Positions 6,560-7,943 of a stretch of 7,943 nt of DNA are shown in pieces. Each line of letters opens with the position of its first letter. The first letter of the stretch is position 1. The notes under the pieces are model-generated. The model saw only the letters and a program-made list of their open reading frames with translations, had not been told where the DNA came from and ran no database searches. Origin of the DNA: JANYJJ01 sp038241115 (GTDB lineage: Bacteria; Pseudomonadota; Gammaproteobacteria; Burkholderiales; Burkholderiaceae_C); contig JBBRGA010000153.1 of the NCBI GenBank assembly GCA_038241115.1, forward strand, positions 1 through 7,943, in the 5' to 3' direction. A program made the position numbers and the translations under genes.

Positions 6560-6594
6560 AGTTGCTCGCCGGATCTGGCCACGGCGTTTTTCAT
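6556..6594 (-). other. 12-codon mini-ORF MKNAVARSGEQL overlapping the permease stop
   Basis: Starts with ATG at 6594, which overlaps the permease TGA (6593-6591) as ATGA, and ends with TGA at 6558-6556, which in turn overlaps the ATG of the next mini-ORF. It is a degenerate relative of the reductase N-terminus (MK-A at the start, GEQ at the end as in the neighbouring mini-ORF). It has kept its length, start and stop despite base changes. Translation is not shown. Confidence 0.3.
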
Positions 6595-7943
6595 GACTTG
6601 CCTGCGCCACTCAGGCGACCTTTCAGCATGCCGAACAGCGGCCACAGCAACAGCACCATCGCCAAGCCTGCAATGCTGCCCACCAGCGGGTTGGACCAGA
6701 AGATCGACAGCGCACCTTGCGACAACAACATCGATTGCCGGAAGCTGGCCTCGGCCATGTCGCCCAGCACCAAGGCCAAAACCAACGGCGCCAAGGGGTA
6801 CTTGAGCTTCTTGAACAAATAGCCCATCACACCAAAGCCGAGCATCAGCCATACGTCAAACATCGAGCTGTGAACGGTGTAAGCGCCAATCGCGCAAATG
6901 ACGATGATGATCGGCGCGATGACGGAAAACGGTATGCGCAGCATGGCCGCCCAGAACGGCACGGTGGTCAACACCACCAACAGGCCGACGATATTGCCAA
7001 GGTACATCGAGGCGATCAAACCCCAGACGAAATCCTTGTGCTCAACAAACAGCATCGGCCCGGGTTGCAAGCCCCAGATCAGCAAGCCGCCCAACAACAC
7101 CGCCGCGGTAGGTGAGCCAGGAATGCCCAGCGTCAGCATGGGCAACAAGGCCGCAGTGCCTGCCGCGTGGGCCGCCGTCTCGGGTGCGACCACGCCTTCC
7201 ACATTGCCCTTGCCAAACGACTCCGGGTCTTTGGACATGCGCCGGGCAATGCCGTAGCTCATGAACGACGCGGGTGTGGCACCGCCGGGCGTGATGCCCA
7301 TCCAGCAGCCCACCGCCACCGAGCGTAAAAACGTCTTCCAGTAGCGCAACAACTCGACCCAGGTTTCCACCACGATCTTGAAATTGATCTTGGCGCTTTT
7401 GCCTTTGAAGGCCAGGCCTTCTTCCATGGTGAGCAAAATTTCGCCGATGCCGAAAAGGCCGATCACCGCGATCAAGAAGTCGAAGCCTTTCAGCAGCACC
7501 GGTTGGTCATAGGTCATGCGCAATTGACCTGTGACGGTGTCCATGCCCACCGCCGCCAAGGCAAAGCCCAGCATCATGGCGGCCAGAGTTTTCGCGATGG
7601 GCTCTTTGCTCATGCCCACGAAGCTGCAGAAGGTGAGCAGCTGCACCGCAAAGAATTCAGGCGGCCCAAATTTGAGGGCGAATTTGGCCAACAGCGGTGC
7701 CAAAAAAGTAATCAGCAGCACCGCAAACAAAGCACCCACAAACGACGAAGTGAACGCTGCCGCCAGAGCTTTGGCCGCTTTGCCTTGCTGCGCCATCGGG
7801 TAGCCATCGAAGGTGGTCGCCACCGACCACGGCTCGCCGGGAATGTTGAACAAAATACTGGTGATCGCACCGCCAAACAGCGCGCCCCAATAGATGCACG
7901 ACAGCATGATGATGGCCGACGTGGGGTTCATGGAAAACGTCAG
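6591..7943 (-). CDS. TctA-family permease large subunit of a tripartite tricarboxylate transporter, 5'-truncated by window edge
   Basis: Inner-membrane large subunit of a TTT-type transporter, which works with a small TctB subunit and a periplasmic TctC/Bug binding protein to import carboxylates. The 450 visible residues lack about 50 N-terminal residues of a normal protein of about 500 aa. The frame stays open to the right edge (LTFSMNPTSAIIML), so the Met at 7931 is internal, not the start. Visible family blocks, numbered from the edge: NIPGEPWSVATTFDGYP near 33-49; in the second half GITPGGATPASFMSYGIARR near 216-235, APETAAHAAG at 253-262, LGIPGSPTAAVLLGGLLIWG near 272-291, and GLQPGP at 291-296. 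The half-to-half repeat and about ten or more hydrophobic segments fit the fold. tctB and tctC are not in the window; they may lie upstream beyond the edge. The substrate is unknown. The gene ends SGAGKS with TGA overlapping the first mini-ORF, so the reductase is probably in the same operon. Confidence 0.93.
   Translation of the reverse strand: MTFSMNPTSAIIMLSCIYWGALFGGAITSILFNIPGEPWSVATTFDGYPMAQQGKAAKALAAAFTSSFVGALFAVLLITFLAPLLAKFALKFGPPEFFAVQLLTFCSFVGMSKEPIAKTLAAMMLGFALAAVGMDTVTGQLRMTYDQPVLLKGFDFLIAVIGLFGIGEILLTMEEGLAFKGKSAKINFKIVVETWVELLRYWKTFLRSVAVGCWMGITPGGATPASFMSYGIARRMSKDPESFGKGNVEGVVAPETAAHAAGTAALLPMLTLGIPGSPTAAVLLGGLLIWGLQPGPMLFVEHKDFVWGLIASMYLGNIVGLLVVLTTVPFWAAMLRIPFSVIAPIIIVICAIGAYTVHSSMFDVWLMLGFGVMGYLFKKLKYPLAPLVLALVLGDMAEASFRQSMLLSQGALSIFWSNPLVGSIAGLAMVLLLWPLFGMLKGRLSGAGKS

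Larger units (their letters stand above)
6497..6601. repeat. 35-bp tandem triplication at the tctA-reductase junction
   Basis: Three end-to-end units of 35 bp: 6497-6531 (contains the reductase start codon), 6532-6566 and 6567-6601 (contains the permease stop codon). Units one and two match at 31 of 35 positions by direct count. Unit three is diverged: 20 of the first 28 positions match unit two. Each unit carries a minus-strand ATGAAAA(A/T)CGCC core. The simplest reading is repeated duplication of an original tctA/reductase stop-start overlap, with the oldest copy decaying. Confidence 0.85.

Noticed and set aside
7929..7931. ATG at 7931 as the true permease start
   Set aside because: The frame stays open to the window edge and the family's N-terminal 50 or so residues are missing; the preceding LTFS fits the conserved block before the Met.

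Overview
The window looks like chromosomal DNA of a betaproteobacterium, most likely family Comamonadaceae (Rhodoferax/Limnohabitans/Polaromonas-like). The reasons are the GC-rich coding style, a TctA-type tripartite tricarboxylate transporter subunit next to a ketopantoate-reductase-family gene, and a stand-alone periplasmic solute-binding protein. The organism is inferred from gene content and style, with no marker gene to confirm it. No RNA gene, CRISPR array, insertion sequence, integrase or phage gene was seen.

Left part, minus strand, transcribed right to left: a membrane-anchored metallophosphoesterase (3589-2444), a secreted ABC-type solute-binding protein with no permease or ATPase nearby (2396-1362), and the first 428 codons of the chaperone gene htpG (from 1285, running off the left edge). 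The gaps are 47 and 76 bp, so co-transcription of the first two is possible but unproven.

Middle, plus strand: a 245-bp divergent intergenic region with a small 14-bp tandem repeat, a HAD-superfamily hydrolase with a GTG start (3835-4434), and a nitronate monooxygenase/FabK-family flavoprotein (4495-5430) in which Phe stands where the family motif normally has its conserved His. An 83-bp intergenic stretch with two hairpins separates this pair from the convergent genes on the right.

Right part, minus strand: the C-terminal about 450 residues of a TctA-like permease (from the right edge to 6591), followed by a ketopantoate-reductase-family gene (6524-5514). Their junction is the most unusual feature here. 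A 35-bp unit spanning the stop/start overlap occurs three times in tandem. As a result, the permease stop overlaps the start of a 12-codon mini-ORF, whose stop overlaps the start of a second 12-codon mini-ORF, whose stop overlaps the reductase start. All three joints are ATGA. The second mini-ORF, MKIAIFGAGEQS, is a near-copy of the reductase N-terminus.

Apart from that junction, the window reads as ordinary housekeeping and transport genes. I do not see a multi-gene novel system.
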